In this document: positions 26,824 through 35,391 of the stretch, in pieces | Layout: each line of letters opens with the position of its first letter | How positions within the stretch are numbered: position 1 is the first letter of the stretch | NCBI RefSeq assembly: GCF_025717515.1 | Contig: NZ_JAJIRN010000004.1 | Span: 434,001-498,000 of the forward strand | DNA: 64,000 bases | Source of the DNA: Roseateles oligotrophus | Lineage (GTDB): Bacteria; Pseudomonadota; Gammaproteobacteria; Burkholderiales; Burkholderiaceae_C | Direction of reading: 5' to 3' | The notes under the pieces: model-generated | Databases searched by the model: none | The model's input: the letters and a program-made list of their open reading frames with translations, nothing else | Told to the model about the DNA's origin: nothing | Translations under genes and position numbers: made by a program

Positions 26824-27638
26824 ATAGACCGGCCGGGCTGTTGCTGCTGCCGCTGCTGTTTGGCGGCCTGGCCATAGGCGCCGGCCTGCTCGGCCGCCTG
26901 GTCATCGACCAAGGACAGGTGATCGGTCCGAATGGTTCGAGCGGCATGCTGTTGTGGATCCTGGCGCCGGCCTTGCTGGCCCTCATCTTCAAGCGCTTGG
27001 ACCCCAGGACCCGCAAAAGTAGCTATTTCAGTTGGCGCGGACGAAGCCGCAGCGCTGCGGCGGTGGCCGTTGCCGCCGTCGCGGCCGTCGGGCTGGTGAT
27101 CGCGCTTGGCCTAGCCATGGGAGGCCTGGTGCTGCAACCTAAGTCGCTGGCCTTGGCGCGGCTGATCCCGACCGCCCTCGGCATCGCCCTGTTTGCCTTT
27201 TTGGAAGAGTCGGGCTGGCGCGGCTATTTGATGCCCAGCCTGCTGGCTCGGGCGCACTATCCGCTTGTGCTGCTGCTGGGCGCCTTGATCTGGTTCTCCT
27301 GGCACCTGCCCTATCTCGATCTGCTGACCTCGGCCTATTCCAGCGAGTCGCTCTGGACGCTGGCACCGCGCCTGATGCTCGGCGTGCTGGCGATGCAGTG
27401 GCTCTATATGGAGCTGTTTCTGCGCTGGCCATCGATCTGGCCCGCCTTCGCGCTGCACGCGAGCATGAATATCAGCGCACAACTCGCCCTTGCCGGCGGC
27501 CTGGCGCTGTCCGGCCCGCAGGCCTGGCTGTTCTCACCGAGCGCGGACGGCGGGCTCATTATTGCCACCAGTGCCTGCCTTGGCGGCTGGCTGTACCAAG
27601 CGAGGACTTTGAGAACCGGCGCCTCCAAACCGATTTGA
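26820..27638 (+). CDS. CPBP family intramembrane metalloprotease (CAAX/bacteriocin-processing type)
   Basis: 272 residues from a GTG at 26820. Eight or so hydrophobic segments. The family motif EESGWRGYLMP (Glu129, Glu130, Arg134) and the second motif WFSWHLPYL (His162), with a third His in LHASMNIS (about 213), form the intramembrane active site. Members process lipopeptides or give immunity to bacteriocins. Placement behind a LytS/LytTR system is typical of peptide-signal circuits, but no peptide gene is visible here. Confidence 0.9.
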   Translation: MNRPAGLLLLPLLFGGLAIGAGLLGRLVIDQGQVIGPNGSSGMLLWILAPALLALIFKRLDPRTRKSSYFSWRGRSRSAAAVAVAAVAAVGLVIALGLAMGGLVLQPKSLALARLIPTALGIALFAFLEESGWRGYLMPSLLARAHYPLVLLLGALIWFSWHLPYLDLLTSAYSSESLWTLAPRLMLGVLAMQWLYMELFLRWPSIWPAFALHASMNISAQLALAGGLALSGPQAWLFSPSADGGLIIATSACLGGWLYQARTLRTGASKPI

Positions 27639-27711
27639 GAAGCAGTTAGCGACGGCTGCAGAGAGGAATTTTTCTGAGCCGCATTGCGCCACAAGTCACG
27701 CCCTCGCCCGC

Positions 27712-29547
27712 CTATTTTTGCGCCGCTATCCAGCGTTCAACCTTGGCCTCAAGCACAGGCAGCGGCATGCTGCCCTCGCCGATCACGGCAGCATGAAAGG
27801 CGGCCAAGCTGAACTTGGGCCCCAAGGCCTTGCTGGCTCGCTGGCGCAACGCCGCGATCTTCATGGCGCCGATTTTGTAGCCCAGCGCCTGGCCCGGACT
27901 GGCCATATAGCGTTCGATCGCGCTGGTCGCATCGGCCAGGTCGTAGCCCAATGTCAGCCGCAGGTATTGGATCGCCTGCTCGCGCGTCCAGCCCTGCGCA
28001 TGCAGGCCGGTGTCCACCACCAGACGCGCGGCGCGCAGCAACTCCGAATTGAGATGGCCAAAATATTGCGCCGGCTCTTCATACAAGCCCATTTCCTGAC
28101 CCAGCGTCTCGGCGTAAAGCGCCCAACCCTCCGAGTAGGCGTTATTGCCGCCAAACTTGCGAAACTCCGGCAACTCCAGCTCCTGCTGCAGGGCGATCTG
28201 AAAGTGATGGCCGGGCCGCCCCTCATGCATGAACAGGCTTGTCATCTGGGTGCTGTCATAACGGCCAGGGTCATTGACCACCGACCAGAACACGCCGGGC
28301 CGCTGGCCGTCGGCGCTAGGGCTGGTGTAATGGTCGGACGCCGTCGCCCGAGTCAACTCGGGCTCAGCCCGCACCTCCAGGCCGGCCTTGGGCATCAGGC
28401 TGAACAGGGCCGGCAATTTGCCGACAAGCAGGCCATCGAGCTTACGAAACGACTCGTTGATTTCATCCGCGCTTTTGAAGGGATGAAACTGATCTTGTGC
28501 CGCGACCCATTGCGGCAAATCGGCCGCCGGGCCGCTATAGCCCAGCTTTGGCGCCAGCGACTCGAACTGCTGCTGAATGCGCGCAACTTCGGCCAGGCCG
28601 ATGGCGTGAATCTGCGCCGGGTCCAATCGACTGCCGGTGGCGCTGGCGACGGCGGCCCGGTACCATTTATCGCCATTCGGCAGCGCGCCAAAACCGGCGC
28701 TGCTGCGGCCTGCCGGCAGATATTCGTTTTGCAAGAACTGCGCCAAGCGGGCCAAGGCCGGGTTCAGATGCGCGTCGATTTCGCGCCGGTAGGCCGCACC
28801 GAGGCGGCGTCGCTCGGCCGCCGAAAAGCCCGCCGCAGGACCCGCTTCCAGGCGCTTGATCGGGCTGTAAAAAACACTCGCCTCGGCCTTGCTGCTGAGA
28901 ATTTTTTGATGCTGAGGCAGGGCCGCGATCAACAAGGCCTTGGGCGGCACGATACCGGTCTTGATGCCCTCACGCATATTGACGATGGCCTGATCTATCC
29001 AGGGCGTCAGTTGCCTGAGCCGACTCAGATAGGCCCGGTATTGCTGGGGCGTCGCGATCGCTTGAGGCCCATCGCCGCTGGAATAATTCGCCAGCAGCAC
29101 CGGCATGCTGCTTTCTTGATCGATCGGCAATAAATGAGTAGGGAACGACTCAAAGGACAGGGCCTCGGCCAGTTCGTGGTCGAGAATTTCGTAGCCGATG
29201 CGGTCGGCTCGCCCCAGCAACTCCGGCCTGATCCGGTGCAGTCGTTCAGCAAATTGGCGGTATCGCGCATATTGCTTGGCCTGCAGATGCGGCGCGATGC
29301 TGAGTCCCAACTGGTCGTCGAAACGGTTGTCGCCGGCCTCGGTCGCCCACAGCGGGTCGTGCCGGACCTTGGCCTGGTAATAGTCGGCAAAGAGTTGCTG
29401 CAAGCGCTTGGCCTCTTGCTTGCTAACGATTGACGTCGGCGGCACTGCCACAGCGCTGGCGCCAACTGCCGGCGCCAACGGCGTCAGGACCAGCAGTGAG
29501 ATCAGCGCGATCGTTCCCAGCGCAGGCGCGCTATTTTTGTTCTTCAT
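27712..29547 (-). CDS. DUF885 family exported protein, probable metal-dependent carboxypeptidase-like hydrolase
   Basis: 611 residues from ATG 29547 (MKNKNSAPALGTIALISLLV, signal peptide). DUF885 hallmark HEGRPGHHFQ (about 440) supplies the His/Glu metal site, with SEGWALYAETLG downstream, plus YRAYLSRLRQLTPWIDQAI near the middle. The fold resembles thermolysin-like or carboxypeptidase Taq-like metallopeptidases; substrates are little known. It stands alone, convergent with the CPBP gene. An extension to 29682 is unlikely because it precedes the signal. Confidence 0.9.
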   Translation of the reverse strand: MKNKNSAPALGTIALISLLVLTPLAPAVGASAVAVPPTSIVSKQEAKRLQQLFADYYQAKVRHDPLWATEAGDNRFDDQLGLSIAPHLQAKQYARYRQFAERLHRIRPELLGRADRIGYEILDHELAEALSFESFPTHLLPIDQESSMPVLLANYSSGDGPQAIATPQQYRAYLSRLRQLTPWIDQAIVNMREGIKTGIVPPKALLIAALPQHQKILSSKAEASVFYSPIKRLEAGPAAGFSAAERRRLGAAYRREIDAHLNPALARLAQFLQNEYLPAGRSSAGFGALPNGDKWYRAAVASATGSRLDPAQIHAIGLAEVARIQQQFESLAPKLGYSGPAADLPQWVAAQDQFHPFKSADEINESFRKLDGLLVGKLPALFSLMPKAGLEVRAEPELTRATASDHYTSPSADGQRPGVFWSVVNDPGRYDSTQMTSLFMHEGRPGHHFQIALQQELELPEFRKFGGNNAYSEGWALYAETLGQEMGLYEEPAQYFGHLNSELLRAARLVVDTGLHAQGWTREQAIQYLRLTLGYDLADATSAIERYMASPGQALGYKIGAMKIAALRQRASKALGPKFSLAAFHAAVIGEGSMPLPVLEAKVERWIAAQK

Positions 29548-29707
29548 CGTTGTGCAAGCTAGGTCGGCAAAAAAGGGGCTGCGCGGGCGCTCAAGACAGG
29601 GAATTAGCGATCGCGGCGAGTATGGCGGCGCTGGAGCGACCGAACCATCCAGAATTCCCCTTGGCAAGTTCGGCCCATGCACCTTCGCAGCAGACTTTTG
29701 CCCTGAC

Positions 29708-30820
29708 TCAGTCGGGCAGCAAACTCAACAGCACCTCTTGCACGGCCTTGTCCGCGCCCATATCGGGGCCAGCATTGGCGGCCACCAGCACGCCCCGGCC
29801 GGACTCGGGGAACAAGGCCACCAGCGCAAACCAGTTGCCGTCGGAGCCGCCATGCAGCAGCACCGGGCCTTTGCGGCCGGCCAGGCTGGCCTGCACGCCC
29901 CAGCCCACCGCGCCTGCGTCTGCCGCCAACGCACTCTGCATCAGGCGATAGGACGCGGGGCTCAACAATTTGCCTGCGCCCTGCCGGGCGGCGAGTTGAT
30001 CCAGGCAGAAGCTGGCCCAGTCGCGCATGGGCATATTCATATTGCCGGCCGGCGCAAACATCAGCGGGTTGCTATCGGACGCCTTGCTGACGGGCTTGCC
30101 CTGGGTGTGACCCGAATTTTGCCCAGCCTGGGTCGGGCCGTATGCGACCTGTTTCATGCCCAAGGGTCCAAACACCTCACGCTGCATCAGCTCCTCATAG
30201 CTGCTGTGCGTGGCGCGTTCGGCGATGGCCGCCGCGATGATGAAGCCGGTGTTGCTATAGCTGACCTTGCTGGCCGGCGCCGCCACCGGCGCCTCCGACA
30301 AAGCGCGGCTGATATAGGCCAGGCGCTGCTCGGTCAATGGGCGGGCGTCGCTGTGGAAGGCATCGAAAAACTTTTCGTCGCTGAAGTTTTCCGGCAGGCC
30401 GGCCCGGTGCGACAGCAGTTCGACCAGCGTCACCTTGCGGTACTGCGGATTCATCTGCTCGCTCAAGTCGGGCAAGAGACTGTCCAGCGGCGCATCCCAG
30501 CTCAAGACCCCGCGGTCAACCAGCTTGGCCAGCAAGGCGGCCGTGATCGGCTTGCCATTGGAGCCGATCAGCCAGGCGCCATCGAGCTGCGCGAGCTCCT
30601 TGCCGTCGTTGCGCCGCAGGCCGGCCACCGCCTGCCGGGCGATCTTGCCATCACGCAACTCCATGGCGGCGATCGCCGGCGTCTGGCTGCCGGCCAGCGC
30701 CTTGCTCAAGCCGAGATTCAGATCGCCAGCGGCCTGGCTTTGCGCCTGCGCCAGCGGCGCGGCGACCCACATCAGCAATGCCGTGGCCGCCATGGCTGTG
30801 AGCGAACGGGACAAAAACAT
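29708..30820 (-). CDS. Exported serine hydrolase, class C beta-lactamase/PBP4* fold
   Basis: 370 residues from ATG 30820, with AAAGGAAG site and a signal peptide ending LAQAQ. Catalytic SxxK appears as SNGK (Ser87, Lys90), then YSN (about 206), and HGG in LLHGGSDGNW in place of KTG. The HGG variant points to an esterase or peptidase rather than a true beta-lactamase. Stand-alone gene, leftward, ending 160 nt before DUF885. Confidence 0.88.
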   Translation of the reverse strand: MFLSRSLTAMAATALLMWVAAPLAQAQSQAAGDLNLGLSKALAGSQTPAIAAMELRDGKIARQAVAGLRRNDGKELAQLDGAWLIGSNGKPITAALLAKLVDRGVLSWDAPLDSLLPDLSEQMNPQYRKVTLVELLSHRAGLPENFSDEKFFDAFHSDARPLTEQRLAYISRALSEAPVAAPASKVSYSNTGFIIAAAIAERATHSSYEELMQREVFGPLGMKQVAYGPTQAGQNSGHTQGKPVSKASDSNPLMFAPAGNMNMPMRDWASFCLDQLAARQGAGKLLSPASYRLMQSALAADAGAVGWGVQASLAGRKGPVLLHGGSDGNWFALVALFPESGRGVLVAANAGPDMGADKAVQEVLLSLLPD

Positions 30821-31006
30821 ATGACTTCCTTTGATGACATGGCTTGGCAGGATTTGCAGCCTCTGCCCTCCTCTTTGCAGGACTTGTGCCAGCCGCGCGA
30901 AGCCTTGCCGCAGCAAGAAAATCAATCACTTAGCGTTAGCCTGGGCCTTGAAGAATTGTCCGCGGACAGCCCATGGACAATATGCGGACATAGATCGGAC
31001 AAGCCA

Positions 31007-32077
31007 TCAAACCGGCAAGGCCGTCCGCTCGAAGCTCGAAGGCGCAGTGAACATTTGCTGCAAGGCGGCGCGCACCCTGAGCAGGCGCGGGTCATCGGCG
31101 CTCGCGTCATCGGTGGTGTCATTGAGGCAGAAGAAATCCAGCTGGCCCTCCGACGCGACCAAGGCTTGCAGCGCTGCCTGCGCCTCAGCGTCTTCATGCG
31201 CCGCACCGGTGGCCAAGAACAAGTGGCTATAGCCGCGCAGCTTGGCGCGGCCCCGGCTGAGCGACCAGCGCATCACAAAATCCGACACGATGGTCGGCTT
31301 GTTCCAAACTCGGAACACCGTTGATCGCACCGAACCGAACAGCTCGGGTGCCAAACGCTCGAGTTCGAACATCACCGATCTCAACATCGGGCGCGGCGCA
31401 TGGGCAAAGGTGCGGAAGGTCGGCGAATACTCCGCCACCGGCGGGCTCGCGCTGCTACGGAGCCAGTGATGCGAGAGCCGACAGGCGTTGTCCAGCGCGG
31501 TGGCATCTGCCCGCATCGGCTCATCGCTGACCAGCGCCTCGTCCGACCAGGCGGTATAGATGCCGTCGGCCCAGAACCAATCATCCAGACGGACCGGCGA
31601 GCCGAAAAACACATCGTCGTTCAAATACAGAAAGCGCTCCGACAAGCCCGGGATGCGGTGGACATAGGACTCGATATGGCCGGAATCAAAGGTCGGCAAA
31701 GCGTCGGCCGGCATCAATTCGCCATGGTCAATGACGGTGATCCGGTCCGACTCCTGCAACCAGGCCGGCCGCTGCCCATCGGTAAGCAGATAGACATGAC
31801 CATGGGCGGGGAAGTAACGCTCCAGTGCGCGCAAGTTGTAGCGCAATTCATCGTTGTCGCGAAAACGCCCTTCGACATTGCCATAAACGGCCATTTCGTC
31901 GCGGCGGCCCACGCACAGGCGAGCGGCCGCCCGATGGCGCTTGCTTCGCCAGACGGGGTCGCTACCGTCTACCCACAAGTAAACGATATCGACCGACTCG
32001 GCGCTGCCAAGCGGACTCGGCACCTTGTTCGGTTTCAAACCGCAATGCCCAGGCGGGCCAAAAATTTGATCCGCCAA
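31007..32077 (-). CDS. Stealth family protein (capsule-type sugar-phosphate transferase)
   Basis: 356 residues. Conserved regions of the Stealth family are seen: CR1 VDIVYLWVDGSDPVW (about 29-43), CR2 FRDNDELRYNLRALERYF and HVYLLTDGQRPAWL (about 72-110), CR3 PGLSERFLYLNDDVFFGSP. These enzymes resemble GlcNAc-1-phosphotransferase and transfer sugar phosphates to surface polysaccharides. The best start is a TTG at 32077 that directly follows the stop of the SYLF gene (TAATTG), so translation may depend on the upstream gene; a GTG at 32023 is an alternative. No other capsule genes are nearby. Confidence 0.85.
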   Translation of the reverse strand: MADQIFGPPGHCGLKPNKVPSPLGSAESVDIVYLWVDGSDPVWRSKRHRAAARLCVGRRDEMAVYGNVEGRFRDNDELRYNLRALERYFPAHGHVYLLTDGQRPAWLQESDRITVIDHGELMPADALPTFDSGHIESYVHRIPGLSERFLYLNDDVFFGSPVRLDDWFWADGIYTAWSDEALVSDEPMRADATALDNACRLSHHWLRSSASPPVAEYSPTFRTFAHAPRPMLRSVMFELERLAPELFGSVRSTVFRVWNKPTIVSDFVMRWSLSRGRAKLRGYSHLFLATGAAHEDAEAQAALQALVASEGQLDFFCLNDTTDDASADDPRLLRVRAALQQMFTAPSSFERTALPV

Positions 32078-32656
32078 TTAGTTGAAGGTCAGCGGCGTGA
32101 TCCGACTTCCGCTCAGGCTCAGACTGCCCATCAAGCCGCCATTGGTCAAGACAAAACCAATGATGGGTTGTTGCGCGGTCTGGGTCGACACGCTGGCGCT
32201 GGCGCCGACCTTGAACATGGTGATCGAGCCATCGACGCCCGCTGTCCAGCCGCTGCTGGCCTCGAAGCTCTTCAAGGCCGCATCCGTCATGAACAGGATG
32301 AAAACGCCCTGCGACTGCGCACCGGCCAGGAATCCTACCGAGGCTTCGGTCATGCGGAAGTAGCCGCTGCTCTTACCGCCCTTGCGCATCGCGCCGGTGC
32401 CGCTGGCGCCACCGACGATAAAGCCGGCCGAGACGAAATTGGGGAACACCAGCACACCCTTGGCCGAGGCCACCAGTTCTCTTGCGCTGGCGTTTTCCTT
32501 GAACAGGCGGGCCAGCGAACTCTCGACCGCAGCGTCAATCTCATGGCGCTGGGCGGAGGGGCTACCCGATGCGCCACGCGTGGTGCTGCATGCGGTATTC
32601 AAGCCAGCGGCGGCCGCCAAAGACGCGCCGTAGAGGAGGAAGCTTCTCTTGTTCAT
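32078..32656 (-). CDS. SYLF/YSC84-domain lipoprotein
   Basis: 192 residues. Signal with lipobox LNTAC (Cys about 23) then the SYLF lipid-binding domain: AKGVLVFPNFVSAGFIVGG, SGYFRMTEASVGFLAGAQ, VFILFMTDAALKSF and a glycine-rich end. Such proteins bind phosphoinositide-like lipids or sit in the cell envelope. It is the first gene of a pair with Stealth. The product should be outer-membrane anchored. Confidence 0.9.
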   Translation of the reverse strand: MNKRSFLLYGASLAAAAGLNTACSTTRGASGSPSAQRHEIDAAVESSLARLFKENASARELVASAKGVLVFPNFVSAGFIVGGASGTGAMRKGGKSSGYFRMTEASVGFLAGAQSQGVFILFMTDAALKSFEASSGWTAGVDGSITMFKVGASASVSTQTAQQPIIGFVLTNGGLMGSLSLSGSRITPLTFN

Positions 32657-32961
32657 GGGGTCAATCTTTCTACGGTTCGGGACTGCGACAGAGGAACACC
32701 GATTCCCATTGATTTGGGCTGCAAGCCCTTAACAAATACGATTTTCATCACGCCCCAGTGTACGCATATTGCGCTGCGAATAGATCGTTAGGGCCACGCA
32801 GCCAGGGCCTAGACGCCCGCCCGGCGGGCCTGTCGAGCGTCCGACTCTGGCGCCGATATTCCGCATGGCAAGGAAATTGAGTCATCTATGATCACGGCGA
32901 ATTTTGCTGCGACAAAGACCCAAGCCGCTGCTCCGTCTCAACTTCCGGCCCTGCATAGCTC
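32657..32961. other. Divergent spacer between SYLF and pldA
   Basis: 305 nt with no ORF of note. It holds a small GC-rich inverted element (GCCCGCCCGGCGGGC, about 32814-32828) and probably the promoters of both flanking genes; no clear consensus boxes are seen. Confidence 0.45.
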
Positions 32962-34014
32962 ATGAACCAGCACAAGATACTATTTGCCGGCTTAGCTGCC
33001 CTCGCCCTTTCGCCGCAGATCGCAGCAGCACAATCCTGCAGCGAAATCAACGCAGACACCGAGCGCTTGGCTTGTTATGACCGCGCGGCCGGACGCCCTT
33101 CTGCCCCTGTTGCAGTCGTGGCCACAACGCTGCCGCCAAGCTCGGCGGCAGCCCCGGCGGCTTCGGCCAACTCGACACAGGGCAAATGGGTAGGCCAGAC
33201 CTTCTCCGAGCGATTCCAAATCGACCCTGAAACCAAGGACGGGGTCTTCAAGGTCAAGGCGCATCAGCCGGTTTATCTTCTGCCACTCAGCTGGCGCCAA
33301 CACATCAACCGCAACCCCAGCTCGCCCAACCCATTGAACACCGCTTACGGCGCGGGCGATAACAACAAGAATCTGGAGGCCAAGTTTCAACTCAGCCTGA
33401 AGACCAAAATATGGCAAGACATCCTGGGCAGCCCGATCGATCTGTGGGCCGCTTACACGCAGCAGAGTTATTGGCAAATCTATAACGCCCAAGAGTCGCG
33501 CCCCTTTCGCGAGACCAATTACCAGCCCGAGGCCTTCCTGACGGTGCCGCTCAGGCTGGGCCCGGACTGGCTGCAAATGCGCATGCTCAATCTCGGCCTG
33601 TCCCATCAATCGAACGGGCAATCCGACCCGCTGTCGCGCTCCTGGAACCGGGTCTACGCGACCTTGGGCCTCACCTCGGGCAATCTCAGTTTGTTTGTCA
33701 AACCATGGTGGCGCGTCAGCGAGAACGTCGCCATCGACAACAACCCCGATATCAACGACTATGCCGGCCGCATCGAACTGCAGGCGGTCTATAGCTTCGG
33801 CCAGCATGTGCTGTCGGCCACCCTGCAGAACAATCTGAAGTTCAACTCCAGCACGCCGAATCGCAGCAATGCGCAGATCGAATGGGCCGTCCCCTTGATC
33901 GGTGATCTACACGGTTATGTGCGCGGTTTTGCCGGCTTTGGCGACTCGCTGCAGAACTACAACTTCCGCAACAGCGGCATTGGTCTGGGGGTTTCCTTGG
34001 TGCAGTGGCGCTGA
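32962..34014 (+). CDS. pldA: Outer-membrane phospholipase A (OMPLA)
   Basis: 350 residues. Signal peptide MNQHKILFAGLAALALSPQI with cleavage near AAAQ, then a Cys-containing N-terminal extension (SCSEINADTERLACYDRAAG) and an Ala/Ser linker, then the twelve-stranded barrel. Active site LGLSHQSNGQSDPLSRSWNR carries the His and Ser of OMPLA and the calcium-site Ser, with Asn in a preceding strand. It hydrolyses phospholipids that flip into the outer leaflet, protecting membrane asymmetry. Convergent with the NlpE-like gene. Confidence 0.93.
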   Translation: MNQHKILFAGLAALALSPQIAAAQSCSEINADTERLACYDRAAGRPSAPVAVVATTLPPSSAAAPAASANSTQGKWVGQTFSERFQIDPETKDGVFKVKAHQPVYLLPLSWRQHINRNPSSPNPLNTAYGAGDNNKNLEAKFQLSLKTKIWQDILGSPIDLWAAYTQQSYWQIYNAQESRPFRETNYQPEAFLTVPLRLGPDWLQMRMLNLGLSHQSNGQSDPLSRSWNRVYATLGLTSGNLSLFVKPWWRVSENVAIDNNPDINDYAGRIELQAVYSFGQHVLSATLQNNLKFNSSTPNRSNAQIEWAVPLIGDLHGYVRGFAGFGDSLQNYNFRNSGIGLGVSLVQWR

Positions 34015-34038
34015 CCTTGGTTTTCAGGCGCCACCCAG

Positions 34039-35199
34039 TCAAGGCTTCACGGCCTCCGACTCGATCACCATGTCGAGCACGTAAAGGTAGGGGACAACTC
34101 CACCATGCGCCGCACGGTCGAAGCGTTTCAGACGCAACACATTGCGCACGCCTGGCCTGTGGGTGTAGCCCTCAATCGGCTCCGCAAAAGGCAGCCAAGC
34201 ACCGGGCGCGCCGACCGCCAGACCTTGCACATCAAAGCGGCGCTCGCGCACCTGCAGGCATTCGGCATTGGCACCTTCTGCGTTTTTGCATTCCACCCTG
34301 GTCGCGTCGACCTCGATGAAGACCCTTGTCGGTTGACCGTAACGCGCCTCGGGCGTCATTTTCCCGGTAAAGAACAGCGTCGCATTGGTCGCGCTGCTCA
34401 GGCGCAGCGTGCTTGCGTTGCCGGCCAGAAGTTCGATTTTCAGCGCCCCGGCAAGCAGCTCCGCCACGACCGCATCAAGCTGCATCACGGCCGGTTCGCA
34501 AGCCATCATCGTCGAGGCCATCCGGCTAAAACCGAGCATGCCCTCGGCATCGACCCGGTAGCCACCCATCATGCGATTGCAAGTGCCCTCGATATTGAAG
34601 CGGCCGGCGCTGAAATTGAAATGGATTTCGCGTGGGCTTGCGGCCGGCAAGCCGGCAATCGGTTGACCCTTGGCGTCACTGGCCCAGACCAGCGTCCAGC
34701 GATGGGATTCGAGCTTGCCCGGCAGCTCCCCGACAGCCAGCGGAGTCAGGCGCGTCAATTGCTGCCGAGCGTCCTGCGGCCAGGTCGGCGCGGTACCCTT
34801 GTCCAGCCAGGCAAGCCGACCTTCAGCGACCAGAAATTCGCGCCCGCTGCCCTGCTCATCAAGCGTGATCGCATTGCCATTGGCCGCCCAGGTGAAACGG
34901 CCGCGCGAAACCTTGGGCGCCTTGTCGCGCTCCAGGTACTGAAGCAAAAGCTCGAAGCTTTCATCCCGGTTCAGCCGCAGGCTTGTCTGCACCCCGGGAC
35001 AATTGGCGCAAGGCAAGGTGCCCGCGTAAGTACCGGCCCAATCGAGCGCATTGCGACTGCTGTGGGCGGGGTCAGCCATCGCGGCCCCGCTCGGTGTTTG
35101 AGCGCCAGCACCCGTATTGATCGGCGCACAAGCGGTCATCGCAGCAAACGCGATTGTGCTCAGGGTCAGTATTGGCCAAGAAAATATTCTTCTCATCAT
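34039..35199 (-). CDS. NlpE-META-DUF4377 three-domain lipoprotein
   Basis: 386 residues from ATG 35199 with GGAG 9 nt upstream. Lipobox AMTAC (Cys24). Domain 1 (about 55-145) is NlpE N-terminal, with the CANC motif (64-67) in LPCANCPGVQTSL. Domain 2 (about 165-270) is META/HslJ (EGTCNRMMGGYR, STMMACEPAVMQLD). Domain 3 (about 285-380) resembles DUF4377 (VECKNAEGANAECLQVRE). NlpE senses lipoprotein-sorting and surface stress; HslJ/META domains occur in heat and novobiocin response. Fusing the three suggests an envelope-stress sensor. Convergent with pldA. Confidence 0.82.
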   Translation of the reverse strand: MMRRIFSWPILTLSTIAFAAMTACAPINTGAGAQTPSGAAMADPAHSSRNALDWAGTYAGTLPCANCPGVQTSLRLNRDESFELLLQYLERDKAPKVSRGRFTWAANGNAITLDEQGSGREFLVAEGRLAWLDKGTAPTWPQDARQQLTRLTPLAVGELPGKLESHRWTLVWASDAKGQPIAGLPAASPREIHFNFSAGRFNIEGTCNRMMGGYRVDAEGMLGFSRMASTMMACEPAVMQLDAVVAELLAGALKIELLAGNASTLRLSSATNATLFFTGKMTPEARYGQPTRVFIEVDATRVECKNAEGANAECLQVRERRFDVQGLAVGAPGAWLPFAEPIEGYTHRPGVRNVLRLKRFDRAAHGGVVPYLYVLDMVIESEAVKP

Positions 35200-35391
35200 C
35201 AGACACTCCAAAAGGCATGAAGCCGGGCGCACGCAGCGGGCGGATCGGCGAAAAAGAGAGCTGCGCAGGCCCAAGCAAAGCCCGCGCCACGATTCACCTA
35301 CGCCGAAAGCATGGTGATGGCGAGAGCCCCGGCACTGTTGGCGCAGCGGCCGCTGCTGGCGGCCCGGTCAGGCCGGTCCGCTCTTTCGCGC

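Noticed and set aside
31400-32791. 463-codon frame running across Stealth and SYLF on the other strand
   Set aside because: It spans two genuine genes with conserved motifs and has none itself.
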